Shown in pieces: positions 12,801-25,019 of a DNA stretch of 64,000 nucleotides. The DNA is taken from contig OX419342.1 in assembly GCA_948470475.1 (NCBI GenBank), positions 1,944,701 to 2,008,700 of the forward strand, read 5' to 3'. A program made the position numbers and the translations under genes. The first letter of the stretch is position 1. Each line of letters begins with the position of its first letter. The notes under the pieces were generated by a model. It saw only the letters and a list, made by a program, of their open reading frames with translations. It made no database searches and was not told where the DNA came from. The DNA is from Galaxea fascicularis (lineage: Eukaryota > Cnidaria > Anthozoa > Scleractinia > Euphylliidae).

Positions 12801-15800
12801 CTACTCGGCGCAGTTGAAACAGGCAGGAGAGCAATTCAGGTTAAAGAAATATCGGAAAAAGTTCTGCACCTGTTCAGTGTTAAAAACAAAATAAAACTGC
12901 TCAATAATCATGTGCTTAAAAGTGCACTTAACTTCCTCCTGAAATAAGTTTATCATATTATGGATCATTTTACGAAAATTTTTGGATTCGGTAAAATTCT
13001 CGAATTTTTTGCTCTTTCGGAGCACGGAAAATTGTTGTTTGACGACAGTAACCTTAAATAATCATAGCAATATTTTCCTTGCATTGATTTGTTCAGGGAA
13101 AATGCGATTTATCACGTTGATCAACTTTATGCAAACAACGTTTTCAGAGGCAAATTTTAACTATTGTTAAAGAATGATTGACCATTATTTATAGTGATAA
13201 AGTGAACACGAGAAGAATAGTGAATAATTTATTTCTAATAGAGAAGAACACTTCATGAAAATTTATTGACCCAAATTTTGTTTCGCCTTTGAGTATCTTA
13301 ACCCCTTGAGTAGATCTTTGAGCGGCTCTTGACTCTTCCAAACGCGCGGTGGATTAGTTTCTGTTGTCAACATTTTCCCATTCCATATGTAGTCTAAATT
13401 AGACGGTGTAGTCTTGACAGGCTTACCGTGAAAGAATACGTAAAGAAGCACGCACAATTTAAGAAATAATCGAAAAGCATGAACCACCGTAAAAATACGT
13501 GGCGATTACAGTCCACTATCGAAACTTTTCATCTGGCAAATACGGTTATTCAGAAAAGTTTGCTTGAACTGGATTAGCACCCTCGCAGACAAAGATATAT
13601 AACTGGTCTGGCTGTTTGTACGAGTATCAAAACGTAATTTAATTTAACACAGTTGGAAAAGGGCAGTGTACTTTTCAAACAATTTGTAGTTCCAAGTAGT
13701 TGATTTATCGCTCAAAAGCAGACATACACTTTCAGCTGAAGATTTCGATCTGATGATCGGATTTGAAGCCTTTGTTAGACAAAGCCAAAAAGCTCAGCAA
13801 ATTGAAGCTTGTAAAAATTAATACAGAACGACCGATTGCTCTCTCTTTCCGTCGCACACTTTAACAGAGCTGACAAGATTACTCGGCAATTCCAAGCCGG
13901 TATATAATTTACTCGTCTTACCTTGGCGTGTTCTCCTCTCATTACTCGTTAATTAATGATTTTGCTCAGATACAAGCAAAGAGTGAAGATAGCAAAGCCT
14001 TCCGCTCTGCTGTGGAAACAGAGTTTGAACATCCTTTTTCCGTGTGGCTTAACAGAGTCACGTAGCCCCTAGTGATGACCAGGTTCAGTTCAGTTTAATC
14101 CCAGAAGCACATTACTGACCAACAATTCCTCCGTTTCATGACGATATAACTGAATGTCCGTGCCGTGCTTGCGGCCCGGCTTAGATTTAACTGGCAAACC
14201 TGAGCTCATGGGAAATCGACTGCTAAGTTACCATATCAACAAATGCAAGTTGGTTCTTATTTGCATGACATAGAAAAGTTTGTTGGTCAGAGTCAGTTCA
14301 AAACAGAAATCAACAACGACTGATGCAAATAACTCCCAGGAGAGGACAAAAAACAATAACTGAATTTTGCGCCAACGAAAGGGATACACCGAACGATATA
14401 AATAGAACTGCTGTTGTCACAAAACAAATTAAAACAATTTTTAGTCAGTGCAAAGAGACTTTTGTGGTGTTTACTTAGGTAGATAATGCATAGAATAACT
14501 TTAGTACCGACGAAATCTTTTACAGTTGTTTGGCAATAATTGAGTAAAAAATGGTTGCGGATTACTGAACAAAAATGGATAAATGAATTAAGTCGGTTTC
14601 AGTTATTCATCGATCCATGAGTTGAAAATGGGAGTAAAAATTGCTGGAGCTTCCAGTAAAGCACTGGCTTTAAAAGGCTTGAGGCTTGTGAAAGCTCACT
14701 GAAATAAATCATGACTATTTTACTCCTGGGCGTACCCAGTAATCCGACCACGGTTTATCACCGGCAACGATCAGGAGGTTCACAAATAAACTGAGAAGAT
14801 CGATTGAAATAATTTACCAATTACATGGAATACTCTGCGATTCTGGGTAAGGGTGATCTAAGAAGGTCCCTAATTGGTCCGAGAGAAGTCTCTTTTTGCG
14901 AGCACTGGTCATGATTGGCGGAGTAACTGCCGGCGTGAAGAGGTTACGTCAGCCATTTTTTATATGACAGTAGTTCGTTTGTTTTCCGTCATGCCAATAA
15001 TAGACATCTAAACCAAAACTCAACACAACAGCATTTATCTAATCGGGAACTCATTTTTTATAGTTTCAAGGGATATTCTGGTTAATGACACAGATCTGCC
15101 ACAAATTATTTCTTATTTCTTGTTGACCTTGATCTGCAGTCAACACAGGCAGCCCAATCATGGTGTGTGTCATAAAAAAGTCGATATAAAAACTAGAATT
15201 CCAACGAACCGCTATCCGTTTGGGCTGTCTGCGCTGCGCATTACTTACTTTAAATTTTGTATTCATTGACTGACCAAAACTAAAATCGAGAGATAAATGA
15301 CAACAACAACAACAGACTTAATTCATCTATCAGTTTTGCTGCTTGTGCTTGAAAAATGACATCTCATACTGACAACTTTCTGTTCCGTTATTTTTATCAT
15401 CCTTTCGTTACATATGTCAATTCAACTGAACTGAGGTGGAAAAACAAAAACGAAAAATCGAGGCATTCGTATATAGGATCCGAAACTCTGCATGCCAAGC
15501 CAGAAAAAGAATATCTGTAATTTGTTTTAGCTTTGTTATTACAGCTTACATTTAATTTACACGGACTGTATGGCTACGTAGAGAGTAGGGGACAATCAAA
15601 CCGGGTAGCGCGAGTAATAAGAAAGTCAAGATAACAATTTACATTGAACTTGTTCGATCCTCTTGTATTCGAGTCATGGTAAAACTGCTCGCGCCAGTAC
15701 CGGCTTTTCAGAGAACTGTTTTTTCATATGCCTTGACTGAAAGCGCCCCCCAGAAAACGTTTATACATATTGCTGAAGGAACTGTTTATTGGTCAAATTC

Positions 15801-16860
15801 AGACCTTCTACATTTCAGATTATTCACTACTTCTTTCCTCTACCTGTCAGGGATAAAAGAGCGCTTTTGTACGCAATGGTGAGAATAGTTCACGTCCGCT
15901 ATTGGGGTATAATTAAGCAAAGACTTCTTATTTAAATTTCTTTCTCTTACAACCCACTGTGAGAAGCAAGAAATGTCACGGTATTTCCATTTCAATAGCG
16001 ATAGTATGACTTTTCATATGCCGACAACAACAGGAAGTTAAAATAACAGCTTAAATGTATTTTAATTTTTTGTGATGACCTAAGTGTTGGTCAAGATCGG
16101 CTGAAGCAACCTGAAAGAAAGACTTTTTATTTCGCCGGTTTCAGTATTCTAACATCCAAAATATAACCTTTAGTGTTATCGCATCCTCAACTTATCTGTC
16201 AGCCTCCGTAACAGTCTCACACTGTGAAACAACATTAAACAGTAAAACCCATTTGTTAGCACTACGGAATAAACCATTTTTGTCTCGATGAAGCTTCACC
16301 CTTGACAACGCAACCCTTGTGTCAAGATTAAAACATACGTACATACATTTTTATTGATCCTAGAAGTCGTGTGATATTTTTAACAGCCTTTTGGACTTAC
16401 TTCACAAGATAATATTTGAACTGAAAATTTCAATCCGCTCATCCCAGCTAAAGAACAAGCGTCAACATAGCTAAAATAATCCAAAGGCAAGGACAAGCTT
16501 AGTATTTATGCAGCCAAGGTAACTACTTCATTTGCCTACAGAAAGAATATGTTCAGTAACCGCTTTGCCTACATCATCTCTTTCAACGGTCTGCTCTTTA
16601 AATCGCGCCCTTTTCGACTGGATCAAATTGCAAAGTCTAATTTGCTTTCACAAAAGAAAAGAAACCACATATTTACCGCGTTGAGTATCGATCAGTGACA
16701 ACCGTTTTGTAGTCGGCTTTGCTCAGCAGCAGTCAGGCCAAGGCAACCCATCTTTTCAAAATTTCAAAGTATCATTTGAATAATCATTTTGAGTTAGTAA
16801 CTGCCAAACGTTAAAATAATAAGACGAATAACAATGTATTTTTAATTTTACATGTATTTT
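9843..16860. other. Region upstream of the Nav-A N-terminal exon; no gene recognised
   Basis: No convincing exon on either strand except the 7-codon candidate at 13922-13942. A GC-richer stretch at about 12290-12410 holds CCCCGAGGGAAGGGCCGGGA. A (CAA)n run is at 15300-15313. Confidence 0.5.
13922..13942 (-). CDS. Possible first coding exon of Nav-A (7 codons)
   Basis: On the minus strand an ATG opens MRGEHAK and runs straight into CCAAG|GTAAGA, a good donor in phase 0, exactly what exon 9842-9603 requires. The upstream frame is stopped. A 21-nt match can occur by chance, so this is a candidate start only; the true start may be another short exon. Confidence 0.25.
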
Positions 16861-16869
16861 TTTCAGATG

Positions 16870-16909
16870 ATAATAATAATAATAATAATTATTATTATTA
16901 TTATTATTA
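16870..16909. repeat. (AAT)n/(ATT)n microsatellite forming a palindrome
   Basis: An AAT run turns directly into an ATT run, so the tract is self-complementary. It abuts the MITE at 16913-17142. Confidence 0.85.
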
Positions 16910-16912
16910 ACT

Positions 16913-17142
16913 ACTTAATAACCGAAAGTGAGGTCGTTACGGGAAAATCTCAAACTGAGGCCTTGCCGTATTGACCGAGCGATAGCGAGGTCAATACAGC
17001 TAGGCCGAGGTTTGAGATTTTCCCTAGGCTCGATTTCCGCCGCTCTCTCGTGTCTGGTCTAACGCGGGCTCCTTTCCCGGACAGCGGCTGGTAATCGAGC
17101 CTAGATTTTCCCGTAACGACCGAACGGTCGAGGTTATTAAGT
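16913..17142. mobile_element. MITE with long terminal inverted repeats
   Basis: ACTTAATAACCG plus GGTCGTTACGGGAAAATCT on the left is mirrored by AGATTTTCCCGTAACGACC and GGTTATTAAGT on the right. Matching TATGGCTAA / TAGCCATATAATA strings at 17150 and 17485 suggest a larger parent element ending near 17495. Confidence 0.7.
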
Positions 17143-17662
17143 TGTTTATTATATGGCTAACATAGCGGTTCTAAGGGGAAAAAAATAGTTCAAGCCCAAG
17201 TCGTCGCTTCACGGTAATCTATTCATTAATTTTTTCCAAACTCAGGTCAAATGTTTCACTAACAGTTTTCCTGATCGTCTTTTCAGTTTTTTGCTCTAGA
17301 TATAGAGGCACCAATTTTCAATGTAAATAAAACAAATGTGGCCTTTGGATGACTTTTTGTTGTTTTTGTTCCTAATTTGCTTCATCCGTAATCGGCCCGT
17401 GGGCATTACGGGAGAATAATGCCCTAGCGCTTAGTTTCGCTTAGCCAATCAGAGCGCGCGTTATATCGTGTACAAACACTAGCCATATAATAATATTATC
17501 AATAAGACAGTTCAGCTGGTCGATCAGTATGTTACCATATAAATTATGAATTTTCAAACAGTGGTTGAGTTTAGATAGGTGAGTAAGAGTAATGTGGTTC
17601 AATTAAAAAGAAAGGAAAAGCAAAGTATATATCTAAAAAAATATATTCGGGCACGGGAAAAG

Positions 17663-17734
17663 TGGAGATGCGGGGTTTCGAACCCCGGACCTTCCGCATG
17701 CAAAGCGGACGCTCTACCACTGAGCTACACCCCC
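17663..17734 (-). tRNA. tRNA-Ala (TGC)
   Basis: 72 nt including the discriminator. Acceptor arm GGGGGTG/CATCTCC, D arm GCTCAGTGGTAGAGC, anticodon stem TCCGC/GCGGA around loop TTTGCAT (anticodon TGC), and T arm CGGGG-TTCGAAA-CCCCG. All four arms pair, with two G-T pairs in the acceptor. Two degenerate copies lie at 2565 and 4188, so it may belong to a tRNA-Ala-derived repeat family, but this copy is structurally intact. Confidence 0.85.
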
Positions 17735-18109
17735 ATCTCATACTGATCTTTGTGAAAATTATACTATATAAATTAAGTTCAACATGTAACAAATCGAAAT
17801 ATTGCCAAGAGTGTTCAGATTGGCCGTCCAAATGAAAAAAATTGTCCCTGGTTGGTCTTTTCCTTTAAAAGTGGTTCAAACTGGGCAAAATTAATATATT
17901 GGCACACTTAGGTACATTTTAATCTTTCCACGTGTTGTTTTGTGTCGTTGATCGTGTTTTCTGATATAATCCTTTCTAATTTCTAATAAAACTATGCAGG
18001 GCTCATTTTTTTAACGCTTGCGATTTTTTCTATATGGATTTTTTGCTTGGAAGCTTGTTTTAAGTCGCGCTGGATGATTTGGCTTGCGTGACATGACTGG
18101 GGGACGTAC

Positions 18110-18439
18110 GTGACACTCAGCTACATAACATTTCATTTTCGTGTTCAGTCTACCGCTCGATTTCAGAGCCAAAATGGCGCCACAATTTCAAACTTCCTCT
18201 TTATTTGGTGGCGTTTTATCAATGTTATCAGCTGTGTGTTTTCTAAAAAAGAGCGTTTTCTATCCTTGCAATCAAATGTACGCTTGTGGAGTGACATAAA
18301 TTGTCGAAATTTCTCGAAAATCCTTGGTAGGCCGTGGAAGCGTGGCTGTGCTTTTCATCAGAACTTATGTGGCGCTTGTTACATCTGGTACATGCGACCT
18401 TTCCACTTTCAAGAAAGCAAGCTAAATATTTTTAATCAG
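18110..18439 (+). other. Possible 5' exon of an unidentified small gene
   Basis: The stretch is open and ends at a donor-like AATCAG|GTAGGA. An ATG in strong context (CCAAAATGGCG, near 18174) opens a 43-codon frame starting MAPQFQTSSLFGGVLSMLS with one hydrophobic segment. A longer frame across the same bases is in phase with the exon at 19781. No family recognised; could be 5' UTR or chance. Confidence 0.25.
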
Positions 18440-19100
18440 GTAGGAAATTTGTTGTAATCTTCCAGAATCCTCAAATTTTCAGTTAGTTGAGAATCTTGCG
18501 TGTGACAAAGAGCATGCTGACCTTCGCCTCTTGTGCGAGTTTTGTAGTTAGCAGCGGTTGGTATGAGAGTCTACCACAAACTCTCTCAAAGGGAAATCGT
18601 CTTTTGTACACTTGAAATCCTGTGGGCAGGGAGATATACTGGCAAAATGTTTAGGCAATAATATTATAAGTTAACTAACATAGCATTTGTTGTGGAAAAC
18701 TCCAGAAATTGCTCTATGCAATCAAGTTTGACTACTAGGACCCATCCGATGATATTTACTCATGCAATGCCTGATTTATAGAGACTTCTTTGTAACTAGC
18801 ATTATCCTGCAAATGTCTAAAATTAATTTTGTGCATGAGTTTCATCTTTTAGTCCACTTAGTTGGGGCAATGGTTGGTTGGTTGGTTGGCAAACCAAGTA
18901 TGCATTTTACAGTAAATCATAGACAAAAATGTCCAAGAATAGTCCTAAGACAGGTCAAAGAATAAAATTCAATTAAAAATGGCTCTTTAGCCATATATCA
19001 GGTGGAGCTAAAATCATCTACTTGCCAGGAGATTTTGTGTCCTGGGTGACCAAAAGGCAAGGTGAAGTTAGACCTTTCATTTTGCTAACAGACTACTTAT

Positions 19101-19258
19101 TGGCGTAGCCAGGATTTTTAAAGGAGGGGTCACATTGTGTCAAACACAGGGTACTCACCAGATTGTCACCTGAATATTGTAGTTTGCTTGCTTAAAAAAA
19201 AGGCTTAGAAAGGGGGGGGTCACAGACACCTCAGGACCCCCCTCTTTAGCTACGCCCT
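19101..19258. mobile_element. MITE with GGCGTAGC termini
   Basis: Left end TGGCGTAGCCAGG and AAAGGAGGGGTCACA are mirrored by GACCCCCCTCTTTAGCTACG on the right. Short non-autonomous DNA-transposon derivative. Confidence 0.7.
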
Positions 19259-19265
19259 AGAGACT

Positions 19266-19628
19266 ACTCCAGTGTCCCGTGGTATCTAATCGAATGTTCA
19301 GCAAGTGACCCCCATCAAACAGCAATTGTTCGATTGCATTAAGCAATCAAACATAATCGAACTAATCAAACACTATTGAACGTTCAACTACTGAACAATC
19401 GGCAATTGAACATTTGATTCCTGAACTCAAGTGGTGCAGTCCAAAGAAAATTGATTTGGATTAGTTTCGACTGTGATTGATTGCCTGGGATTTTGTTTGA
19501 ATTTCCTACGTGTAGATTGGTTTCATAATTAAACACAGCAAATTAGATGTTTGAATTTTGGCAATCAAACACCAATCATTCAACTGGATTTTGTTTGATT
19601 TTGTTTGAATTAGATACCCCTGGAGTGT
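19266..19628. mobile_element. Inverted-repeat element with GGTATCTAAT ends
   Basis: CTCCAGTGTCCCGTGGTATC... on the left; the right end, read in reverse, is CTCCAGGGGTATCTAATTCA. The interior is full of AATCAAAC/GTTTGAT strings in both orientations. Confidence 0.55.
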
Positions 19629-19780
19629 GTAGGACCTGTATTGGTGCATTCAGATTTCTTCATAGAAACCAACTGGTCTGGCAAAAGGTTATAACTGTAT
19701 AGCAAATTGTAATGTCTCAAACATTGTTTAAATCTATATACCGGGTATTTAAGTTACACCAAGTCATGTTGGCATTTCAG

Positions 19781-19859
19781 GCAACGAGCATGGCGGCATC
19801 AAGAATTCCTGGCCACTTGCGCTGGAAGCAGGCTCAGATTGTGGTATCCACTTCTAAAG
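19781..19859 (+). CDS. Possible exon of an unidentified small protein
   Basis: Acceptor GGCATTTCAG, then an ATG (19790) opens MAASRIPGHLRWKQAQIVVS and the exon ends AAAG|GTTTGT in phase 1. Joined to 22376-22494 it gives a 62-residue product. The N-terminus could suit a small organelle-targeted protein, but I recognise no family. Confidence 0.35.
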
Positions 19860-19875
19860 GTTTGTGTTAACTTAA

Positions 19876-20351
19876 TTTACCGTATTTCTTCACCTATAAG
19901 CCGAGCGATTTTTTCAGTTTTTGACCCAAAATTTTGGGAGATTTTTCACGAAGAACGGGGTTCGGCTTGTAGCCAAGGGTTTTACGTTTTAAAAATATAC
20001 AGTTGCTGAATAACTTTACCCCCCGGCTGGTAGACAAGTTAGCAATGAAGCAGAAGTAATAAAACACAACAAAAATAACTTCTGAATATTGGTTATTCAC
20101 TTTTACGGAATTGGTGGCTCCTAAAGGAGCCGTTTGACAGATATGTGCAATGGCTTTCAACCCCAATAGTTTACTCGCCATCCGTTTCGTTTTCGCTGTC
20201 TGTCTCGAACTCGTTCTCGTCTGTGTCTTCATCGTCTACTTCTGGGGTTTTACCTTTTTTTTTGGGCAGCTTGAGTCTAGCGGAAAGACCCTGACTTTCA
20301 GGGTCTCGGCTTATAGCCGAGATCGGCTTATAGGTGAAGAAATACGGTAAG
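19876..20351. mobile_element. TTAA-flanked MITE (piggyBac- or Kolobok-like)
   Basis: Termini TTTACCGTATTTCTTCACCT and the reverse TAGGTGAAGAAATACGGTAA are inverted repeats of about 28 bp, flanked by TTAA at 19872-19875 and 20352-20355. The 476-bp interior carries an antisense open frame of about 110 codons with no recognised domain. It lies in the intron of the candidate small gene. Confidence 0.8.
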
Positions 20352-22375
20352 TTAAATATGGCAAATCTTTGTTATATCCCCAGCATTATTTGAAACCATC
20401 AGGTTGATCTGAAATCATAAAATGGGAGAAGAGGATCCTCTTGGTTGGTGTAGTTAGTTGATAGGAGCAGTTATAGAGGTCAGGTTAAAGTTAATCAAAA
20501 TTTAAATTCTCATTTGTTGCCTCTGCACATTTGCTATAGAAGTAGTGGGGAGAGTTTGTTAAAATATCAAGCAAATTCATCTTGTGTGATCATCTTTTTA
20601 ACTCTCGTAATCACTCTGTTTTATAAAGTGCTGTCATTACAAGGAGAATTTTCATGCTGGTCACTCTTAGGGATTAAATGGATAAAGTGCCTGAAGCCCT
20701 GTGCAAGATGCTTTTTATTTGTGCTTAACTATTTGTATAGTTATTCAAATTTAGTGAATACTTGTAGAAGTTGTGTATTTGGTAACTGTATGTCGCTTTT
20801 AATAGTTGCATTGACAATGGCTTCATGATGGCACCAAAGTGCAAGTTTTGTGTTGGTGTTTGTTTGTATCAGTTTAAAAAAAGAGGTAAACTAATATTGG
20901 TTTCATGTTCGGTGAGGAATAGGACTTTTATTGTCATGACCTGTATGTTTCATCAAATATGGAAAATTGTAAGGAGAAATTAGGTGGTGGTCAGTATCTA
21001 GGCTTAAAAGGTTAAGGGGGTTCTTAGCCGGGGAAAATTTGGTTATGGATGGAGAGTATGGGAAGGCAATGTAAGGGATTAGGATGGTGATTTGTGTCTT
21101 TTCTTCTGTCTTTGTGGCTAAACTTCAGCATACCCCTCCACTTAATATGCGTCTTCAAATGCTGCTCCCGCAGTCTTAAGTCATACATACATGTATATCT
21201 CCTTCTTTAGGCGTGGCAAACACGAATAGCCTCACTATCAGTCTTATTTGACTTCATTGGCCTGTCTTTTCATTCTTCCCCGACTTTAGAGGCACAGGAC
21301 TGCAGGGAGGGCTAGTTTCACCATCCATTTGCTACATTCCTCTCTGAGTTCAGGAGCACAGAAGCAGTCAGAGAATTTATAACGCTCAGAAGCAGCGCGG
21401 TATTCTGAAGTTGCTCCCTTGTTGTTTCATCTAGTAGCAATTCTTGTTGTCCTGTCAATGTGTTCAGTGCCTCCTTGTGCCTTTCTCTTGAAATGTAGAA
21501 CTTTTTTCCTCTGTTATTCCTGTTCTTTATTTTGTATTCTATCTTGCCATCTTCTCTCCTGTGTCTCTGCATAACCGTGGAGCTCCTTGTTTAAGCTGAA
21601 TCAATTAAGTACAGATGAATACTTTGTCCTTGAAGCCTTTTAACCGCGGCTATCAAACTGAGCTTTTTTTCTTGCTTTTCTGTACTGGTTTAGCCCTTTA
21701 ATTTCCTTATGAAGATGCAAATCAGGAGTAAGCACCAAAAATATTCCTAAAAAGAAAAACAAAGGAACTGTTTTACAAGGATCTTAGCTCAACCTCCGTT
21801 AAATCTTTCCGTTGTTTTACTGACCAGAGAATGAAACGTTAGGCTTTTCCAATTCTCTTACGTTCTGTCCATTGATTGGTCGACAGTCCGCTTTATGTGA
21901 CGCTCTCTTATCCACGGAGTCCCCGTTCGCGCTCGTCGTTTCATTGTCATCCTCGTCATTCACTGAATGGAGAGGAGACTGGAGAGAGCGTACAATGAAG
22001 TACTCAAAGAAGGGGGAGGGGGTAGGGACTCTTGTGCTACACTTTGCTCTTTATTTTTATTTTCTCTGCTACTTGCGTCACTGGGGATTAGCTGACACAA
22101 TCTACATTAAAATTAAGAACATACTAACGATATTTCTCCTAAAAAAATACAGAGCAAAGCTAGACAGGTGAAAATGAGATGATTTTCAATAGAAACACGA
22201 ATGTAATTGATTCGCTGAACTCGGGCTTCTTTTTGTCCAGAATTCTCGGCTCCATTTTTCCTTATTGTAAAACATGACTTAAGCACTACATCCGGTCAAG
22301 TGGCTGTTAGATTTCGTGAAGACTTCGTAGCCTTATTCAGGTATTAAATGTCGCTTGTTCCTTGTGTCGTTTCAG

Positions 22376-22494
22376 GAAGTGTCACTGACCAAGCGCAAGT
22401 TGCGAATATGGAGAATTTTTTCTGTAACCATCGTCTGTTCAACATTAACTTTCATCTATTACTCTGGGTCTCTTTTTCATGCCAATCTCTTTGA
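22376..22494 (+). CDS. Possible terminal exon of the unidentified small protein
   Basis: Acceptor GTGTCGTTTCAG; in phase with 19859 it reads GSVTDQAQVANMENFFCNHR and stops at 22492-22494. An AATAAA follows at 22538-22543, as expected of a terminal exon. Function unknown. Confidence 0.3.
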
Positions 22495-22537
22495 CACCTT
22501 GCATAATAGACTGAGATGTTTCATGATTGAAGCCTGG

Positions 22538-22543
22538 AATAAA
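22538..22543 (+). promoter_or_regulatory. Candidate polyadenylation signal AATAAA
   Basis: Canonical hexamer 44 nt after the stop of the candidate small gene. Confidence 0.3.
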
Positions 22544-22599
22544 TAATGAATGATGGCTTATCTCCATGAAGTTTTACATATTAACTTTGCCTTGGCATA

Positions 22600-23880
22600 T
22601 AAAACAAGTGGCCGATGTTCACAGGTCATTAAAAAAACAAAGGCATTTCTGTAACTCCAAATATATCCGTATGGACTATTTATTTAGCACGTGACGACAT
22701 GTTATGCAAAGATTCTATAAACTATAATTGCATGTGTTCTGTATTGTAATTCTTGCTGTTTAGACGGCTAGCTTCATTTTAAAAGAGATGAATTAACCAG
22801 CCTCTTGCGCTATAAAGTTAATCCTTCGAACATAAAGACGTTTAAATTTTCAGCATAAAGCACTGACGTCATTAGCTCGGTACATGGTTGCTAAAAATTT
22901 CTTGCGTTTCTAAATTTACCCGGGGCCACCGTTCGGTGATCCCTTAAGGAGGTTCGCTGCAGTGTTTTAGGCTTGGGGGTGTAAATCGAAGCTTGTTATC
23001 GCTAAAAGAAATTTCCTTGAAACTACAACATCTTTTCGACCTATGACCAAAGTTAATTTTATGGTCGGTTTCCAAGCAACAGTTGTTACCATATTAACGG
23101 TAACGCCGACAAGGCCGCTCATTTTAAAACAGCTCAACTACAGTGTGTCTCTAAGTCCAGTCAGACACTTCATAACGAAACTTCGAGAGCGTAAATTACT
23201 CTTGTCCGACAACTTGTAGGCCAAATTAGAAAGAAATCTGTAAGAGCGTTTTCAAATAAATTGCAAATAAACTATCAAAGGTTCGTTTTATTCGTGTCCG
23301 CATTTTTTAGAGGAAATATGAGACTTTTACACCTTTTTTTCTCTGTTCAAAGAATCATCATCATAGAAAAACATTTTCAATTCACATTGAACGTCCTAGA
23401 TGCCTGCGATTGTACGATATTTAAATCACAAAGTTCCTAATTTGCAGAAATTCAAACTTAAATATCTTGCAACCACAGCCGTCTTCAAAATAAAACCAAA
23501 ACATCCGCTAATACTCATACTAATGTTAACCTACTGGCGGATATATAGCTTTGATGTGATGTCGTGGTTTTATCCGAGAAAAGAGAATCAACTTCTTTGT
23601 CGCGGCAAAATACGGTTCTTTCTGCAGGTATCGGAGCACGAGTGACGTAAAACAAAAGAACGCAACGGACCGGTCATTATTATTAGGCGGGGGGGGGGGG
23701 GGGGGGGAGAGGAGGACTACTAAACTGAGAAAAAAGTTTCGCCAAGAAGTTTTGGCCCTCCCTTCTGAAGGGTCCAAAAAGAAAGGGAAGAGGTCTTTAA
23801 GAAGAGAAAGAATCTCATCGGAAAAAAGTCAAGTATTCTTCCTTCCGTTCAAGCAGAAATGGGAGAGAGTACCTTGAGGG
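22600..23880. other. Intergenic, no gene recognised
   Basis: AT-rich sequence without convincing exons. It contains a run of 19 G at 23689-23707. Confidence 0.5.
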
Positions 23881-23884
23881 GCTA

Positions 23885-24545
23885 GTGTCGAAAACGAAGA
23901 CCTAAGACCCCCTACGAAAACGAAGACCCAATACGACCCAGATAGCAACTAAGAGACCCAATAGCAACTATATTAAGCGAATCCAAGCAAAACACACAGG
24001 ACAAAGCTTGCATAATAGGCTTTGTTTTTAATGTTTCCGGAAACTCGTGTGGGTGACATTTCACAGATGATCCTTTTGATAATTAAGTACCTATTAAAAG
24101 CTTTGAAGTGCGGTCTTTAATTTACGGTGAACGCGGTTTCTTCCACGTGGTGTGCGTGGCCCAAATAATGGCCCAAAAGCTTCCCGTTTTTGTGGGAAGG
24201 CAGCCCGGAAGTTTGATTACCGCGGTTGCGTCATTATATATACCAACATGTTCATGTTATGTCTCTTCTATTAAATCTCGTTTTAGCTTTAAAGTTGCCC
24301 CATTGAAGGTTCCATGGGGCTCTACTGTTGAAATATTCCGTAATAAATTTTCAGAATTCAAGATTTCCGTAAGGATCTTAGTTTTCGTATTGTGTCTCAC
24401 GAACATAATTTTTGTCCACAAAGGTAATTTGAACTGCTTTTCGTAATGGGTCTTCGTTTTCGTAGGGGGTTTTCGTTTTTGTAATGGGTTTTCGTTTCGT
24501 TGGGGGTCTTCGTTTTCGGGGTCTTCGTTTTCGATACTGCCATTT
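23885..24545. repeat. Element with inverted tandem-repeat ends (GAAAACGAAGACCC units)
   Basis: Left end 23887-23937 repeats GAAAACGAAGACC on the plus strand. Right end 24435-24545 repeats its complement, GGTCTTCGTTTTCG, at least five times with variants. The ends are therefore inverted arrays around about 500 bp of unique sequence. The antisense frame over the right array reads as repeated ENEDP/NENP. Confidence 0.6.
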
Positions 24546-24874
24546 TCAGGGGGAAGAAGATCCATTTGAATGAATCGCTCACAATTTATCGGAAAAAGTT
24601 GTTTTGATGTATCAACAAATTTAAACATGACCATAACTACAAGTTTTTATGGACTGTGAATGGCAAAATTCACCTAAGAGCGACCAAAACATCAGATAGA
24701 GAGACCTTAACTACCCACGAACAATTCGATGATTTCCTTGGACCAAATTCGGATCAGATGATAAATAAGGCACTGTACGGTAGGGTTATAGAACGTTTAC
24801 TCATGAATATAGTTTTTTTTCTTTTGCTTTCCTTCTTTCTACTCGTCTTCTCAGTCTTTATAGTGCTACGCGGC

Positions 24875-24878
<4 letters not shown>

Positions 24879-24911
<33 letters not shown>

Positions 24912-25019
24912 GCAGTTGATGTTCACCGCTGAATCCAGGATAGTGCTCTACAATAAAGGAGCTGTGATAGTAATAGTAGATGGACTACTATAGTACTATA
25001 GTAGTCCATCTACTATTAC

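Noticed and set aside
13263..13487. 74-residue minus-strand frame that looks like a secreted peptide with a hydrophobic N-terminus
   Set aside because: It begins at GTG, not ATG; the nearest ATG is in another frame, and no repeats or cleavage sites support it.
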